A DNA stretch of 64,000 nucleotides from Trichostrongylus colubriformis (GCA_963978905.1 OZ022258.1:47972591-48036590); one strand, 5' to 3'. Numbered from the stretch's first letter, positions 21,946 to 34,400 are shown. Made by a program: numbers and translations. Notes: generated by a model not told the origin, from the sequence alone.

Positions 21946-23225
21946 TTCTAGAGTGACAAGAGATCGTCCTCCGTTAGTGCAGAAGTGGCGAAGGCCACAT
22001 CTTTTCATCTTAAACGTTTGTTCTCATTTGAATTTATGCGTCTGATCGAACGTGCTTTGAAAGCGAGTTCCACACTAGATGACGAGTGTGGACTACTTCG
22101 TCGATGTATTCCTTCTCGCCTCTGCCAGTACCGCGTCGTCGTTGATCTTCTTGGTTGATCAACAGATCTTCACCTCTCATCTCCATTGCGATGACTCCTG
22201 CGTGAAAGTGCAGATCTCGGGTCCAAGGACACGGTGCTCATCCTTTCTCACCTTTTCGCTGTTTGCGGAACATCAAACACCACGAGTAGTTTGCCAAATT
22301 ATGTAATGAAGGCTGGATGCACTTCAAGTAGCCAGGCAAATAGGCAAAATGAGGTGAAGTGATAGCTGTTTGGTGAAGCGCGAAAATGGCACTTCTTTCA
22401 TGTGCATCCTAGTCGTACAAATGTAAGCTTATGACGAGCTGGGACGCAGGATACCAACTACGACACACAAAACCTACGCGCCACGCACGAGTATGCGTTT
22501 GTATAGGCAAAAGTATTGGTAGATCCAGCCCAGCAAGAACAAGTAGAAGATCCCCTGTATCCATCGTTTCCGAAGAGGTGGAGTTCGTCAGCTGTTCGCC
22601 CTCCTACCAAATGCAGTCATTTCACGGAGCGTAACCACCGATCACCACAAGACCGTCCAGTAATGAAGCTGCTTCACAAGAGCTTGTTTGTTCACGGGAT
22701 CCATGGGTTATGAATTGATGGAAATCGGGGATGATACCATAAACGTCTGATGAAGCTGTCATACTGAGTGATGGCTGCCGTATAGCTCGGACTCTGAATC
22801 GCCTCTGAGGAACCCATTCTGTTTCACCTGCCTTTGACTGCGGGGTCTCAGGTAACGAAGAAACTCAGCTTTTCACTCGAATGTGGGGAGAGTGGAAAGC
22901 TTCGTCAAATGTCATTGAAGGAGGTTATCTTGATGAACACAAAGCTGCACGAAAATAAACCAAATTATGAGTCACCTTCATTATGAGCTGTCACAGGTAT
23001 TCATCAAACATTGATAAGTGTAGGTAAACGGCAGCTGTTTCACTTACTGAATGGTTCATGTGTAGATGTCCCCACTTTTATACATACTTTTCAAGTGATT
23101 GTGCCACAAATGAATGTATAGAGGATGTTTAGAAAAACGATTATACGACGACGTTTTCATGAAAATGCCATTCCAGTTTGCAATATGAAGTTCATGGATG
23201 TTAGTATCTACATGCCCTACATGAC
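21946..23225. other. Unassigned non-coding sequence
   Basis: No exon, RNA or repeat I can name. Confidence 0.3.
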
Positions 23226-24770
23226 CGAAGGATACAACTGTGAAACATTCGTTGGTCATCTGTGGATTGAAAATCCGAACCGAACCCTACCCGTTTTCAT
23301 GAGGGTCAGTCCGGTTTATTTAAGGCCGTCGAAATTTGTTCTCGTCTTTGGTTGACGTTGCAGCACGTATCCTGTACTACCTTGAAATATCATATTACAA
23401 CAGATCACCATTTCATAACCGAACTTGTGCCAATAACGAAGCATTGGGTTGAGCAATAAGTTCCGGCGGTTTTTTTGTTCTCTGTTTTGCAGATTTTCCC
23501 TTCATCTTTCGACAAATATAACACATGTTTTCGATAAAGCTTTTTCTACAGCAAGCTACTATCTTTTTTCGATTCATTCGATTGCCTAATATTTATGAGG
23601 TTTGTAAGTGAATTAAGATGAAGGCGAAAATTGGCAGTCCTGCCAACTCATCTTCCTCCTCGATAGAGCTTTTTCAGCTCTACAGCATGGTACCTCTTTT
23701 TATCAAAATCGCTCAACTTTTGCTGTGTTTGAGACTCACAAATGCAGTACTCAGCAAAAGTGCGCTCTCACGGTATCTTCTTTTCCTCGCCTAATCGAGA
23801 ATGGAGAGAACGTGCATATGCGGATTCGATAGAACTTTTTTTTCGCCCTACAAGATTATGCCACTAATCTTTTGAATACTTACACATTTTGATATTCCTG
23901 AGGCTTAGAAATGGGGTACACAGTAAAAGCCCACCCGCATTTTTTTCGCAAAAAATCGAAATTTACCAAACACTTATCGCACAAGAAACCCTTTTATTAT
24001 AACAGTAGATGGCTCAGGGATGGCTTTCCCGCTCATTTGATTTCATCTGACGTGGGAAAGGTCAGCTTTTCTCAACCTCTATGCGCCAAAGGTGCAGATT
24101 TTTCCTACGAATTAACCCATTTCTGAACCTTAAAAATCACAGACAATCAAACGCTCAAGAACAAAGGAGACCGTTCCGTAGAGCTGAAAAAGCTCTATCG
24201 AAAACATATGCACGTACAGTTTTTGATCTCGATGGCAGACGAGGAGGAATTGTCGGGAGTGTCAGTTTTTGCTTCCACCTTACCTCATTTCCAAGATATT
24301 AGGCAGTCGGCCAAAATATTAGGCAATCGATGGAATCGAAAAACAAATAGCAGCGTTTTGTAGAGCAGAAAAAACTTTATCAAAAGCATTATAAGCTTTG
24401 TTGAAAGATGGAGGAAACAATGTGAAAACAGAGAGCAAAAAAGACCGCAGGAATTTTTCCCTCAACCCAATACATAGGAAGCCACTGCAGTAGTGTAGCG
24501 AGACAAGCTCAAACAGATTTCAATTAGCACGAAGTGCAACATGAAGGCTTGAGGTAATATAGCTTTTGCGAGGGTTATAGATGGTCCATCGATCATTGAG
24601 GCAAGGTTGGTGTAGTGAGGTGGGGAGCACCTCACTCTCATGATGCGGGGAACGAATCCCGCATCACCGCCCGCCCAGGCCAGCCAAGCATCCATCCCTC
24701 CTGGTTGAGTGAATTGGTACCAGGCTCGTCTGGAAGGATCAAAGTACTGACTTATACATGGGCCGGCCCC
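23226..24770. repeat. Dispersed repeat R15, copy 2, split by a fold-back insertion
   Basis: Halves 23230-23443 and 24471-24770 align with 15655-16160. The insertion is 23444-24470. A further partial duplicate (GAAAGTGCAACATGGAGGCT, ATAGCTTTTGCGAGGGTTAT) follows at about 24816-24895. Confidence 0.6.
23444..24470. mobile_element. Fold-back mariner-like element, older copy
   Basis: Ends TTGGGTTGAGCAATAAGTTC and TTTTTCCCTCAACCCAA, with TA on the right and CA on the left. 1027 bp, same internal motifs as 19597-20972 but more diverged and shorter. Non-coding. Confidence 0.7.
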
Positions 24771-25079
24771 GCAATTCATTGAATGGGCCAAATCGCAATC
24801 ACCTGCTACTGCGATTGTGAAAGTGCAACATGGAGGCTTGAGGCAATATAGCTTTTGCGAGGGTTATAGATGGTACATCGATCATTGGATTGTGAATGGG
24901 ACTGGAATGGGGCATCTCACTGAAGGGATTGATTAACGCCAAAACATTAATCACTTACCGATCATCGATCATTTGCAGCTAAAGCTGTGCGATGCTTTTT
25001 GGGGACAAAATCATAAGCGCTCTATTACAGAACTCTTGGTTTTTATGTTGCCACTGCTACTGGTTCCAGTTTTTGCATG

Positions 25080-26339
25080 GTTCTCTTACATCTGAGGTTG
25101 CAAATCGTACTTTGCGCGTTTCTCGCACGCAGGTGTCACACTGAAGCCCCGCCATGAGTACTGCAGAGAGAACATGGTGAACAGGCCAGGACATGGGTCA
25201 AGGAATCTCGACCTTCTCGTCTTCTTCAGAGGTCTGAAGATGGCTCGAAGCTCTTGATTTGCAAAGTATCCGTACAAGCGCCTCCTCCCCTCTAGCGCTT
25301 CCGGCGTCGTTTCGAGATTGCTCTCGGACAACCCGGTAATGAAGAAACAGACTCACCCAAGATTCCACCAGCGGAGCAGTAGCTCACGCCTCAGTCACAT
25401 GTGTTAGTTAGGGCGAATGAGTCTTACTTGACTCGATTTTCCTTATACGACAAAAACTTGCCGGGCACGTCGCATTTACTGTAACTAGCACTAGGATACA
25501 AAAGGCAGGAGTTCATTGCTAATAGAAAGACACTCGTTCCGTTATCCATTCGTGGCTTTCTTGTAGAAATCCAGAATGACTCTAATACTTTCAGTGACGA
25601 AACTTCCGTCTCGTACGCTAAAATAGAGCACATAGCATCAAAGTCACTCCCGTTATACTTCTCAATTTTATGCTTGCCAAGTGGAGTGGTTATAACACCA
25701 CGCCTCTTCCCAGCTACTACATAGATGTTCTTTGACGCGTACAGATAGTACCCTTCCTGTTTCTCCAATGGATGTGCTATTACGAGTCCTATATTGAACA
25801 TAAATAACGCAAGCCCTATCAAGATCTCCTGGCTTCCCATAAGGACAAATAATGCAGTTTGGCGTTATGCACTGCTTATCGTACAGTCTGTCGTGAACAA
25901 GTTGTCGTTTAATGTTGTCGTTAGGGATATTCACTAAGACAACATCATTTTGTAACTGTGCTCGAACAATACTGCGGTTCACTGCAGCGCTAACCCCGTC
26001 GGAGATGAACGGAATGCATAAAGGTAGTTTCTCTTGGCGTGACGTTTGTCGTCGTTGACCAGCATATGACGTTCTTCGGTGTGATGGTACCGCTAACCAT
26101 TTTCAGCAGCAATGCACAAAGCTGAACGTTTTGATTCCTGCCGTTCCTCACCACCAGTGCACATACTCGTTGCTGTTGCAAACATGTTCCTAATGACCTC
26201 ACGTTTCAAAGAAGCAGGGTGAGCTGACGTCGCATGGATCAAGATATTTTTACGGCTAGGCTTGCGGTACCATTTTACCCTGGCAATGCCACCAGACAAC
26301 TTGACCTGCGTATTGAGATATGGTAGCCACCCATATTTT
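25080..26339 (-). mobile_element. Penelope-like element, 5'-truncated and broken
   Basis: On the minus strand the end of a Penelope-type reverse transcriptase is followed by a GIY-YIG nuclease region and then 3' sequence down to about 25080. The 3' part still holds a CTGAAGAAGACGAGAAGGTC segment, typical of the region after the nuclease in such elements. The element stops abruptly at 26339/26340, where 28S rRNA sequence begins. Confidence 0.75.
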
Positions 26340-26353
26340 GGATCAAAAAGCAA
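25424..26353 (-). pseudogene. Penelope-like reverse transcriptase/GIY-YIG nuclease, frameshifted
   Basis: Read 5' to 3' on the minus strand: WLPYLNTQVKLSGG, KWYRKPSRKNILIHATSAHP and SLKREVIRNMF are the C-terminal part of a Penelope-type reverse transcriptase. A TAG follows ENG at about 26095, then a frameshift leads to VNIPNDNIKRQLVHDRLYD and C-x4-C-x2-CPYGKPGD. The GIY-YIG equivalent is SIGETGRVLSVRVKEHL; a second frameshift leads to SILAYETEVSSLKVLESFWI and NPRMDNG-like sequence (here KPRMDNG). The catalytic palm of the reverse transcriptase is missing. At least one stop and two frameshifts make it inactive. The first eight codons of the longest frame are 28S sequence, not element sequence. 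Confidence 0.8.
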
Positions 26354-26381
26354 CGTCGCTATGGACGCTCGGCTGCCACAG

Positions 26382-26418
<37 letters not shown>

Positions 26419-26420
26419 AC
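26340..26420 (-). rRNA. 28S rRNA fragment (pseudogene)
   Basis: The minus strand reads AGAGGTGTCAGAAAAGTTAC, then CACAGGGATAACTGGC, GTGGCAGCC and CATAGCGACGTTGCTTTTTG up to GATCC. This is one of the most conserved stretches of eukaryotic large-subunit rRNA, near the peptidyl transferase centre. About 80 bases match; sequence on either side does not. It has GAGCGTCCAT where most eukaryotes have AAGCGTTCAT. It is a relic, not a working gene. Confidence 0.85.
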
Positions 26421-27840
26421 CAAAGGTGCCCTCATGATTTCCCTTGCTGAATCGGCAGCTGTGCCGAGGTTTCAACAAGGGAGAACATGGGAGCTATTGC
26501 GATCCTGTTCCGCTTCAGCTTGAACTGCATGCTTCAGTAGCCGAGTTATCTGCTGGCGGAGGCCAGCGACTCTGTCATTTGATGTCGCGTTGGATAAATT
26601 TGATTTCATTCATTATGACGATGATTCATGATCATGATGATTTTCCGGTTCGGCGTAAGGGCGGCGAAAGCGAAGGTAACCCCACTCCAAAAGTAGGGAA
26701 AAAAGGAAGCGGTTAGACATACGAGCAATAGAACCTGCTCATGATGGAGGATACATTTCCACTGTGCATAAATATCTGCTTGATAAGAGGTGATGCGGGC
26801 GACAGGGGCAGCTGGGCCAATCGGCCGTAAACGTTGCTTCTCCCCGCTCACGACTTCTTCCGAAAGATCCACAACGTCAACCTCAACACGCGAGGTCGTA
26901 CTTCATTCGCCTAGTGGGGGATTTGAGGGCTAAGGGCAGGGAACAGCTCTACAAATACACAACCCTTATCAGGAGCACCACAGGGGACGATTTATGTTTA
27001 AACTGATGAATTGTTAATGGGAATTTCGTGTATGGCGCATCCCAGCGAGGTCAGCCAACGTTCACCATCTGGGCTCCTTGGTACTGAAAGCACCTACATG
27101 CAGGGGGGACTCATCCCTTATTTTCACCTATGTGGCGCGACATATGTAGACAGGTAACAGCTTCACTCAGCACATATGAAACTGCTGCATAAATAAAAAT
27201 ATCAGTAGTCACATATTATTATAATTATACTAGAAGCACCGTATGTTACCATGACTGAGGGCGCGCAGAATGGTCTTGGCGAGCAAGAATAGGCAAGAAA
27301 AGCGTTTGTGTGATCGAGATTATACTAGGTTCCGGGGAGCATCAAATGAGGTCAGTTAGCGTGAGGCTCCCTCCCAAAGGTATCTGAGACAAAACGTGTG
27401 CACTGGAAGCGACAAAGGCGCAATGAATTATTTTTTCTATAGACTGATAGGAATTTTTTATTTCGGCAAGATATTCGCGACACAATTTTATCTGTTCTGA
27501 ACGTATTCTGAACACAAATCCAGAAGTTGCTAGATGACAACCTTGCAGATTCCGCCCACAAAATTTTTCCTTAGAAATTTGTTTGAAGGGAGTTACGACC
27601 GTTTGAAGTGAGACACTTTAAATCGGTTCGCGGCGAATTTTCAGTGAGGTAAAAGGAGGCTTTGGCGTTAAACAATCCCTTGCCGGCAGGCGTAAAACTC
27701 AAGCGTAGCCACGGTCGCGAAACGATATCAGGGGACGTTTCTTGAACGCCAATTCCCAATCTAACCAGGTATCATCTCCTCCAAATTTGTCATGTCATTA
27801 TCAAGGAAATTTTCTTCACTCCTCATTTCATTCGCTATTT
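26421..27840. other. Unassigned sequence beside the 28S relic
   Basis: I checked for continuing 28S homology and found none I can support. TGATTCATGATCATGATGAT at about 26620-26640 is a short imperfect palindrome. Confidence 0.35.
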
Positions 27841-28316
27841 TTGAAGAAATCGTCCACGGAGAAAATGAGCTTCTCTAATAGCCACGTATTTGTGTTGTAT
27901 TTGCCTAATAAGGGCTGGGTGCAAAGTATCACGCGAGAAAGTGAGAATTTGGCTAAGAAACCGCGCGCAAAGTATTACGCGAAAAAGCGAGAATATGGCT
28001 AAGATACCGCTCCCCAATTTCTTGACCGGGCTGGGCGAGGCCTTCGAGCCACTGCCCACCTCGTCGCCCGCAGTGGTCGGAGGCGCATTGTAAGAACAGA
28101 AGGTTACGTGAAAGTCCCATTCGTTCCCAACCGCGGCGGACAACAGGACAGGCTTTTACTTGGAGGCCCCGCCCATTCGGCCGAGAATTCGGGGAGCTGT
28201 ATTTAGCCGAATTCTCACTTTTCTCGTGAAACTTTGCATGCGGCCCTTATTAGGCAAATACAGCATAAATGTATGGCAAGCGAAGAAACTCATTTTTCCG
28301 TGGACGATTCCTTCGA
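27841..28316. mobile_element. Fold-back element with ~120-bp arms
   Basis: AAATCGTCCACGGAGAAAAT...TTGCCTAATAAGGGC on the left pairs with GCCCTTATTAGGCAAATACA...CCGTGGACGATTCC on the right. The centre is GC-rich (GGCCCCGCCCATTCGG). Diverged single-ended relatives lie near 29400-29500 and 47030-47175. Confidence 0.65.
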
Positions 28317-28319
28317 TGA

Positions 28320-30025
28320 TGCCTCTGAATTGGTGACCGCTCATGGCTGATCCATGGGAGCAAGTCTTACTCGTGCACAAAATGGGGTGAGCTATGAATT
28401 TTTTTCAGAAATTGCGAGTGTTAATTGGCTGCATCACCCTCATCAATTCAGATCTTCGCGAATTCAGCCTTCCTTCATTACATCTTCTCTTTTATGACCA
28501 GCGGATTTGCGGTGAGTTACAACAGTTTGAAAGTAATCAATGAATTTATTTGTATACCCTTCGTTAAGACCCTTATGCACTGCGCTTTGTCAACAATAGT
28601 AGATTGGGAAGGATCACGTTTCACCGCAATTTCAAATGGCCAAAAGAACATGTAAGTAGAATGCAGAGTACATTGAAATGTGATACATGCTTTTCTGTTT
28701 GTAATGTCACAGGTGTGGGTCGCCAAAAAGGTGAGAGGCAGACTAGAACGGGATATGATCCCAAAGAAAGGTGGCCACAAAGTTAAATGATGTGAGACAG
28801 GAAGAAAAGAGCCACGGAGACTGAAGAAGAATTTAGTAGGGAAAGGTGTTGGTAGGCGAATTAGGAAAAATAGTCGAAGAGCTAGAGATAACGAGAATAG
28901 AGTAAGGAAAGAAATGTGATAGATGGAGTGATAGAACGAAGACCAGGCGGTAGCGTGAGCTTCAGTTGCAACGCAGCAATAGAATAATAGTGATACCAGA
29001 AAAGGGGACGTTGGCATGGTGGAGGCGAGACAGTTGGAAGAAGAACCAAAGGACCGGGAAGCAATAAGTATGAACGAACTATGTAAACAGGAAGGTAGAA
29101 TACTGAACTTAAGAGGAGAATCTTGTCACAGTTTTGGAGCAACGAATGAGAGGGGGAAGTGCTTTAATTAGAACTCGAGATGGCAAGTAAGTGGAGTATC
29201 TCACAATTAGTGTAGTCCTTTAATGGAAAAAAGCCGGCATATCACTCATTAGCAATAATGAGCACAAAAACTAACATTTGCCATCACAAAAACTCGTTTT
29301 TTTGAGCCTATAACAACGTCACATAAGTAGTGACCGGTTTTCAGTCGCATACCTATCCTCTCTGAGAATCATGGAGCAGCGACTAACCATACCATAAGCA
29401 TCCACTCGGAGGCCCCGCCCCGTCGTCTGCCAATTTGGGGAGCTGTGTCCTGGCTGGTTCTCACTTTTTCGTGTGAAACTTACATAGGGCCTACATTAAC
29501 ATTACAAAACGCGATGATCAGAATAGTGGCTTACTTTATTGGGGCAAGTTGGCCCTAGGATGCCTGCACAGGCTGCATCTTTATTGGGTTTTGGTGTTGT
29601 GCCCGCTTGAAACAACCAAGCCCATCCACCCAACCAAATCGCCTTGCCTCTGACGAACGAATTTTCAACGTGTCGTCTCACATGGAGGAATTTTCAACGT
29701 GTCGTCTCACATGAAGAAGGAAACTTGCGACAAGAGAAGAGTGGTTACTTCGATTATGAAGGCAGCTTCCTTTCGGTTAATGCCAGGTGTGATTTGGTTG
29801 GATAGGCTTTGCTCGGTTGTGTTCATGCAGGCACAACACTGTGAGGGTGCACTGTGCAGCAGCAACAGAGCTGCATCCCGAGCACTTATCCAAGTACTAC
29901 TTTTAACGAAAAATAAGCCACTAATCTGATTATCGCGTGGTGTGCCTTCAAACGAAATATGCTCATTCAATGTTACTGAGCATTAGAAGCTTTGTCTATA
30001 TTTATCCCTCTTCAAAGTATCCCTG
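28320..30025. other. Unassigned; short tandem duplication at 29657-29714
   Basis: 28700-29160 is purine-rich on the + strand and gives long but low-complexity minus-strand frames. At 29657-29714 a 29-base unit (TTTTCAACGTGTCGTCTCAC...) is repeated twice. 29400-29500 is a partial copy of the 27.8-kb fold-back family. Confidence 0.35.
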
Positions 30026-30029
30026 AATG

Positions 30030-30500
30030 TAAACCGCCTACTGCCAACTCAGAAGAGCGAAACGGACTTGGCGACCCTTGCCTCATAAGCTACTACCAGC
30101 TTTATCGATTTGGATCAGTCACCATAGTTTTTCCGTACCACAGCGCAAAACACCTGTGAATGTCAACCTTCAACATATACATAGAGAGCAATGGATTCGG
30201 TGAATTTTGAAAAATCACGCCTCTTACCAGTTTGAATCAGCACCTATTAGTTCGAATCACCCACAGTGTCCTCAGTAATGTCCTGGTAACGCCCAGCACG
30301 GCACTTATGAGTATCAAGGCTCCACCGTTAATCCGAAAATAAAACTGATTCGGTGAAATAGGTCTGCAATGCTCTTTATCAACTTTTGGTCCCCCATCGT
30401 TGGAGTTTCCGTGCCAATCCTTAAACCCTGCAATGCTCTTTATCAACTTTTGGTCCCCCATCGTTGGAGTTTCCGTGCCAATCCTTAAACCCCGGGCACT
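30030..30500. repeat. Third block of the ~150-bp dispersed repeat, with a 64-bp duplication
   Basis: Units with GACTTGGCGACCCTTGCC-like and CACCTGTGAATGTCAACC-like segments. At about 30366-30493 a 64-base stretch beginning TGCAATGCTCTTTATCAACT occurs twice in tandem without a difference that I can see. A C homopolymer follows at 30539-30552. Confidence 0.6.
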
Positions 30501-31387
30501 TGCAGGCGTCGAGGAAAATAGCCACTCCAGTACGACCTCCCCCCCCCCCCCCTCTACGGGTACCAACTACGACCCCCCAATTTCTAGACCTGTACAATAT
30601 TAGTAGCTGTTGCCGCATTGTTTATTTGCAATGTGTTATTACTATGCATTCTCACCTCGAGCAAGAAGATATTTATTTCACAGTTCCTAACACGGATTCG
30701 CTGTGAAATACACCACTACTCATCTGCTCATTGAAGGTTAGATTTTAGGACTAATCGCAGACCTCTCGAGGGACAACCCCCCTCCCCCCCCCCGTCCCCC
30801 CTCCCCTCCTGTTCAATCAAATACGAACCATCTGTTGAGGAACCCTCGACTCCCGGTGTACCCTGCCTACACCACTAACGAAATTCAGGAGCTACCGTTG
30901 CGGCACTAGGTAAGTATTTCGTGACGAAGAGACGGGATGCACGTCTAAATGCCGACATACAGACATACTTAGCGGATTATACGTAGTGGGATTAGTGTGC
31001 TACATATATTTGCGACTTCTTAAAAGGACGCTGTTTTTGGTGCTAGGTACAGCTGGCAGCTTTTGGCTTCTCGGAGAAGCATTTGGAGTCTGACGATTTT
31101 GTTCCACAGAAACATGGTAGTTCAGGGAAAGGGACAAATAAAGAAAGCGAATTTCAGTAAGCGACAAGTCTAGAATTAATAAGCAAAAAAAAAACGACAA
31201 CGGGGCAGAAAGAGAGCCAGCCTGATAACGGATGAGTGTATCGCATAGATAACTGCGCCGAGTCCACTTCTATGGAATGATGAAGAAAAGTGGGATGTAG
31301 AGCTATAACCACTGTTGGTTATTGAAAGGTTAACGCTCGTTGGTTTTCTCGTCGCTGAACTGCGCACGTACATTGTAGGCTACAAGC
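30501..31387. other. 5' flank of the L-domain gene, unassigned
   Basis: Includes C homopolymers (about 30539-30552 and 30777-30800) and the terminal motif CATACTTAGCGGATTATACG at 30965-30990. CATTGTAG at 31370-31377 could be a trans-splice acceptor just before the start codon. No TATA box I would defend. Confidence 0.35.
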
Positions 31388-31499
31388 ATGAAACTCATCA
31401 TTTTAATTCAGCTAATTCTCGTTACTGGCCAACATAGACTTACATCGGAGCGGATTACACCAAACGGGGAAAGCTTTCCTCTGCAAAGCCGTGTCGGTG
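31388..31499 (+). CDS. L-domain gene exon 1 (signal peptide)
   Basis: ATG at 31388. The first 15 residues are hydrophobic with a lysine at position 2, as in a signal peptide. The exon ends G|GTGAGT in phase 1, a canonical donor. The leftover G plus the first two bases of exon 2 give GAT (Asp). Confidence 0.65.
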
Positions 31500-34400
31500 G
31501 TGAGTCGTCCTAGTAGTACGAATATTTGCTGAGTTTTGAAAACCACAGCTCTTCCCTGAACCAGAAAAGTAAAAGCTGGTGAAAGGGTGAAGGGGTAGCA
31601 TACGATGCTCCGCATACGCATATCAGTGTTACGTGGGATCCACGTATTCCGGAAGGCCCTTTTTTCTACTATCCATTGCCTCAATCCCTTATAGTAGTTA
31701 AACTACGGTCGACGGTGGCCGCGCAAGTTAGTGGCGAAAGCCCACGCGAATCTTGCCATCATTTGCTACCATTTGGCGTAACGCCAAATTTTCGCCAAGG
31801 TTCAGATTTCCAAACAAATTCGGGTGGGCTCTCTGCTCTATCACCATACCGTATGCTACGGTCGTGCATTGTTATAAACAGAGACCAGAGTGCGGCCGTC
31901 AACGGTGACGAGCACCCATTTACCGCGGTCGCCGCCAGTGCCGGCGCTGGTGGTGCCGCAAAGTATGGAAGCGACCTAAGCCCGCTTATATCTCGAAGTG
32001 CTATATGTTGCGTAGCTGCCAGCAAATGTCTTGGTTTGTATCCGTCTGGGTTTTCTTATCGTAGGGTTTCCCAAAGTCTGCAAGCGAAATTCCTGTTTAA
32101 TTGCTTTGCTTCTGCTCTTTTATTTCGCTTTAAGCGATTACCTTCAACAGGGTTTTGACGTATTAATGATTGGAATTTGAAAGGAAAAATATTTTCCAAT
32201 CTTTTGTTCCCTAAATGTAACTAAGATTTTTCACATGTGAGCATGTAGTCTTCTGCTGAACGCTTCTGTGGTCAAATAGTTGCATCATCCGTCAGCCATC
32301 TTACTCTGAAGTGCGCCATCACACCGCGCAACTACAGAGAAGGAGGTATAACGTTCATATCGTTCTCGCGATCTCGCGATGAAAATGTGTATGAGAAGTT
32401 TTTCAAAATTCTTATAAGAATCAACTCGCCATCCAGGCAGTGTGCTGAGAGAATGTTTGCGCTAGTACGACTCCCTCCAAAACAGGGCTCTCCCATTTTC
32501 TCCATTTATTATTGTGAGGCTTTGTGCCATGAGATACGATTCAACCAAGAAAACAAGGAAAGCAAGGGTCACTGTGAAGAAGAAGGCGTAGCACCTGTAT
32601 TGCTGCATCAATAATGCAGTATCCTATATTTTAATACATTGTACCATTGCATTAACAGCGAAGGCACTGCGAAGGTTTCACTCTCAAAGCACGGATGACG
32701 TTCGAATGTCCTGTTTATGTCAGTTAGTAACCATTGCTGCTTGCCGGCAAATTGACACCATGTTGAAATGAGAAGCTGGAAGTTTTTCTGCTACCTTTCT
32801 TCTCACATTGGAGTCTTGCACGGGGTGTATCTAATTATCCACCCTTTCTTGATAGTTGCAGCACAAATCATTTGAATCAAGTCACATTGCCAGATCTTGC
32901 ACCGAGCACGCTCCCTCGTGTGCCTTTCTCAGAGGGATCAGCAGGGCACGTGTCGCTCGTTGATCCAATTCGATTCACCTAATCTATCCCTACTATATAT
33001 AAAGCGCTAAGGCGTCTGTCCCTCCGTCTGTCACGAAATTAGGTATCATATGAAAAACGACCTGTGCAGATGGGGCCAAGTGTGGTATGGGTAGGGCATG
33101 GGACAGGAAGTAAAGACCACACATGGACCAAATTAAGCTCCGCCCACGGGGGCGGGGCGTGCACTGGAATGTTTGGCTTTCAGCCCGAAAATGTTGATTA
33201 CGTTCGAACGTGCTCCTAACGTAGGGAGAAGATGGATTTAGGTCAGGGATGAGTCTCTGAAGGTCAGGAAAGAATGCAGGGCACAGTGGGCGGGGCATTT
33301 AAAGTGGTGGGCGGAGCTTGGACGTTAGATGAAAAACGACCTGTGGAGATGGGGACAAATGCGGTATGGGTAGGGCATGGGACACTAAGTAAAGACCACA
33401 CATGGACCAAGTTAAGCTCCGCCCATAATGGGCGGGGCCGCCGTGGAATGTTCAAAAATTGTTGATTGTGTTCGAATGTGCCCCAAACATAGGGAGAAGA
33501 TGGATCAACGTCAGGGATGAGTTTCTGAAGGTCAGGAGAGAATGCAGGGCACAGTGGGCGTAGCATTTAAATTGGTGGGCAGAGCTTGGACGTTACATGA
33601 AAAACGACCTGTAGAGACAAGTTGGGGACAAGTTTGGATGGGTAGAGCATGGAACAAGAAGTGAAGACCACACATGGACTAATTTAAGCACCGCCCACGG
33701 TGGGCTGGGTGTGCACTGAAATACTCTGTCTTAAAGAAAAAGAGCAATACAGGCCGACCTACTGACGCACATGGTGTTTCGCGCACAGTAGTGTGCGTCC
33801 GCCAACTGGTATGCTATAAACTTTAACTTATTTAATCTATACCCACTCAAAAGGTCAGCATTGCATTGTTTACTAGAGCATCTATGGCTACGTTCTTCCT
33901 ATGGATCTAAGATACTCAATACATCTACATATATTTGTGGACTCACGAAAAAACTTCAACGTAGCTGCTCCAACACTCTCTGTTGGAACTCAGCATTTTC
34001 TTTTCCTCTCTATTTTCCTCATTGAAATATCTTTCATTAGCCTTTACAGATTGTCGGATAGATGAGAAAGGTGAAGAAAGATGTACCATGCTTTACGGCA
34101 CGTGGGATTACAACAAGATATCGAACCAGCTGCACACATTGAGGACGATTGAAGGACGGCTGGTGATTGATAATACCAACCTGACCGATTTTTCGGAATT
34201 GGAGAACCTCACCATAATTGGTCTAAGGCGTGAGTGACTCTTTCGTCTGTGAGCTGTTTGTTTAGCTGAAATTTCAACATTACCTTGAATCATAGGAGCT
34301 AGCTAGAACCATTATCATTCAACATATTTCGCCGAAGTATCAGGTACTAAACTCAACTTCGGCCATCTTTTCGTTAAGATGAGGCATGTGTCCTGAAAAA

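Noticed and set aside
24638..24664. GATGCGGG/CCCGCATC hairpin as a terminator or T-arm
   Set aside because: Perfect stem, but it is part of repeat R15 and lacks any companion A box or tRNA fold.
26421..27350. Possible continuation of 28S rRNA
   Set aside because: Conserved 28S blocks expected upstream of the GTTACCACAGGG stretch are absent, so homology ends near 26420.
28517..29017. 166-codon minus frame rich in Leu, Phe and Ser
   Set aside because: It is the complement of a purine-rich tract; low complexity, no domain.
31676..32158. 160-codon + frame in intron 1
   Set aside because: Codon content unremarkable, an antisense frame is equally open, no splice sites that would place it in the L-domain gene.
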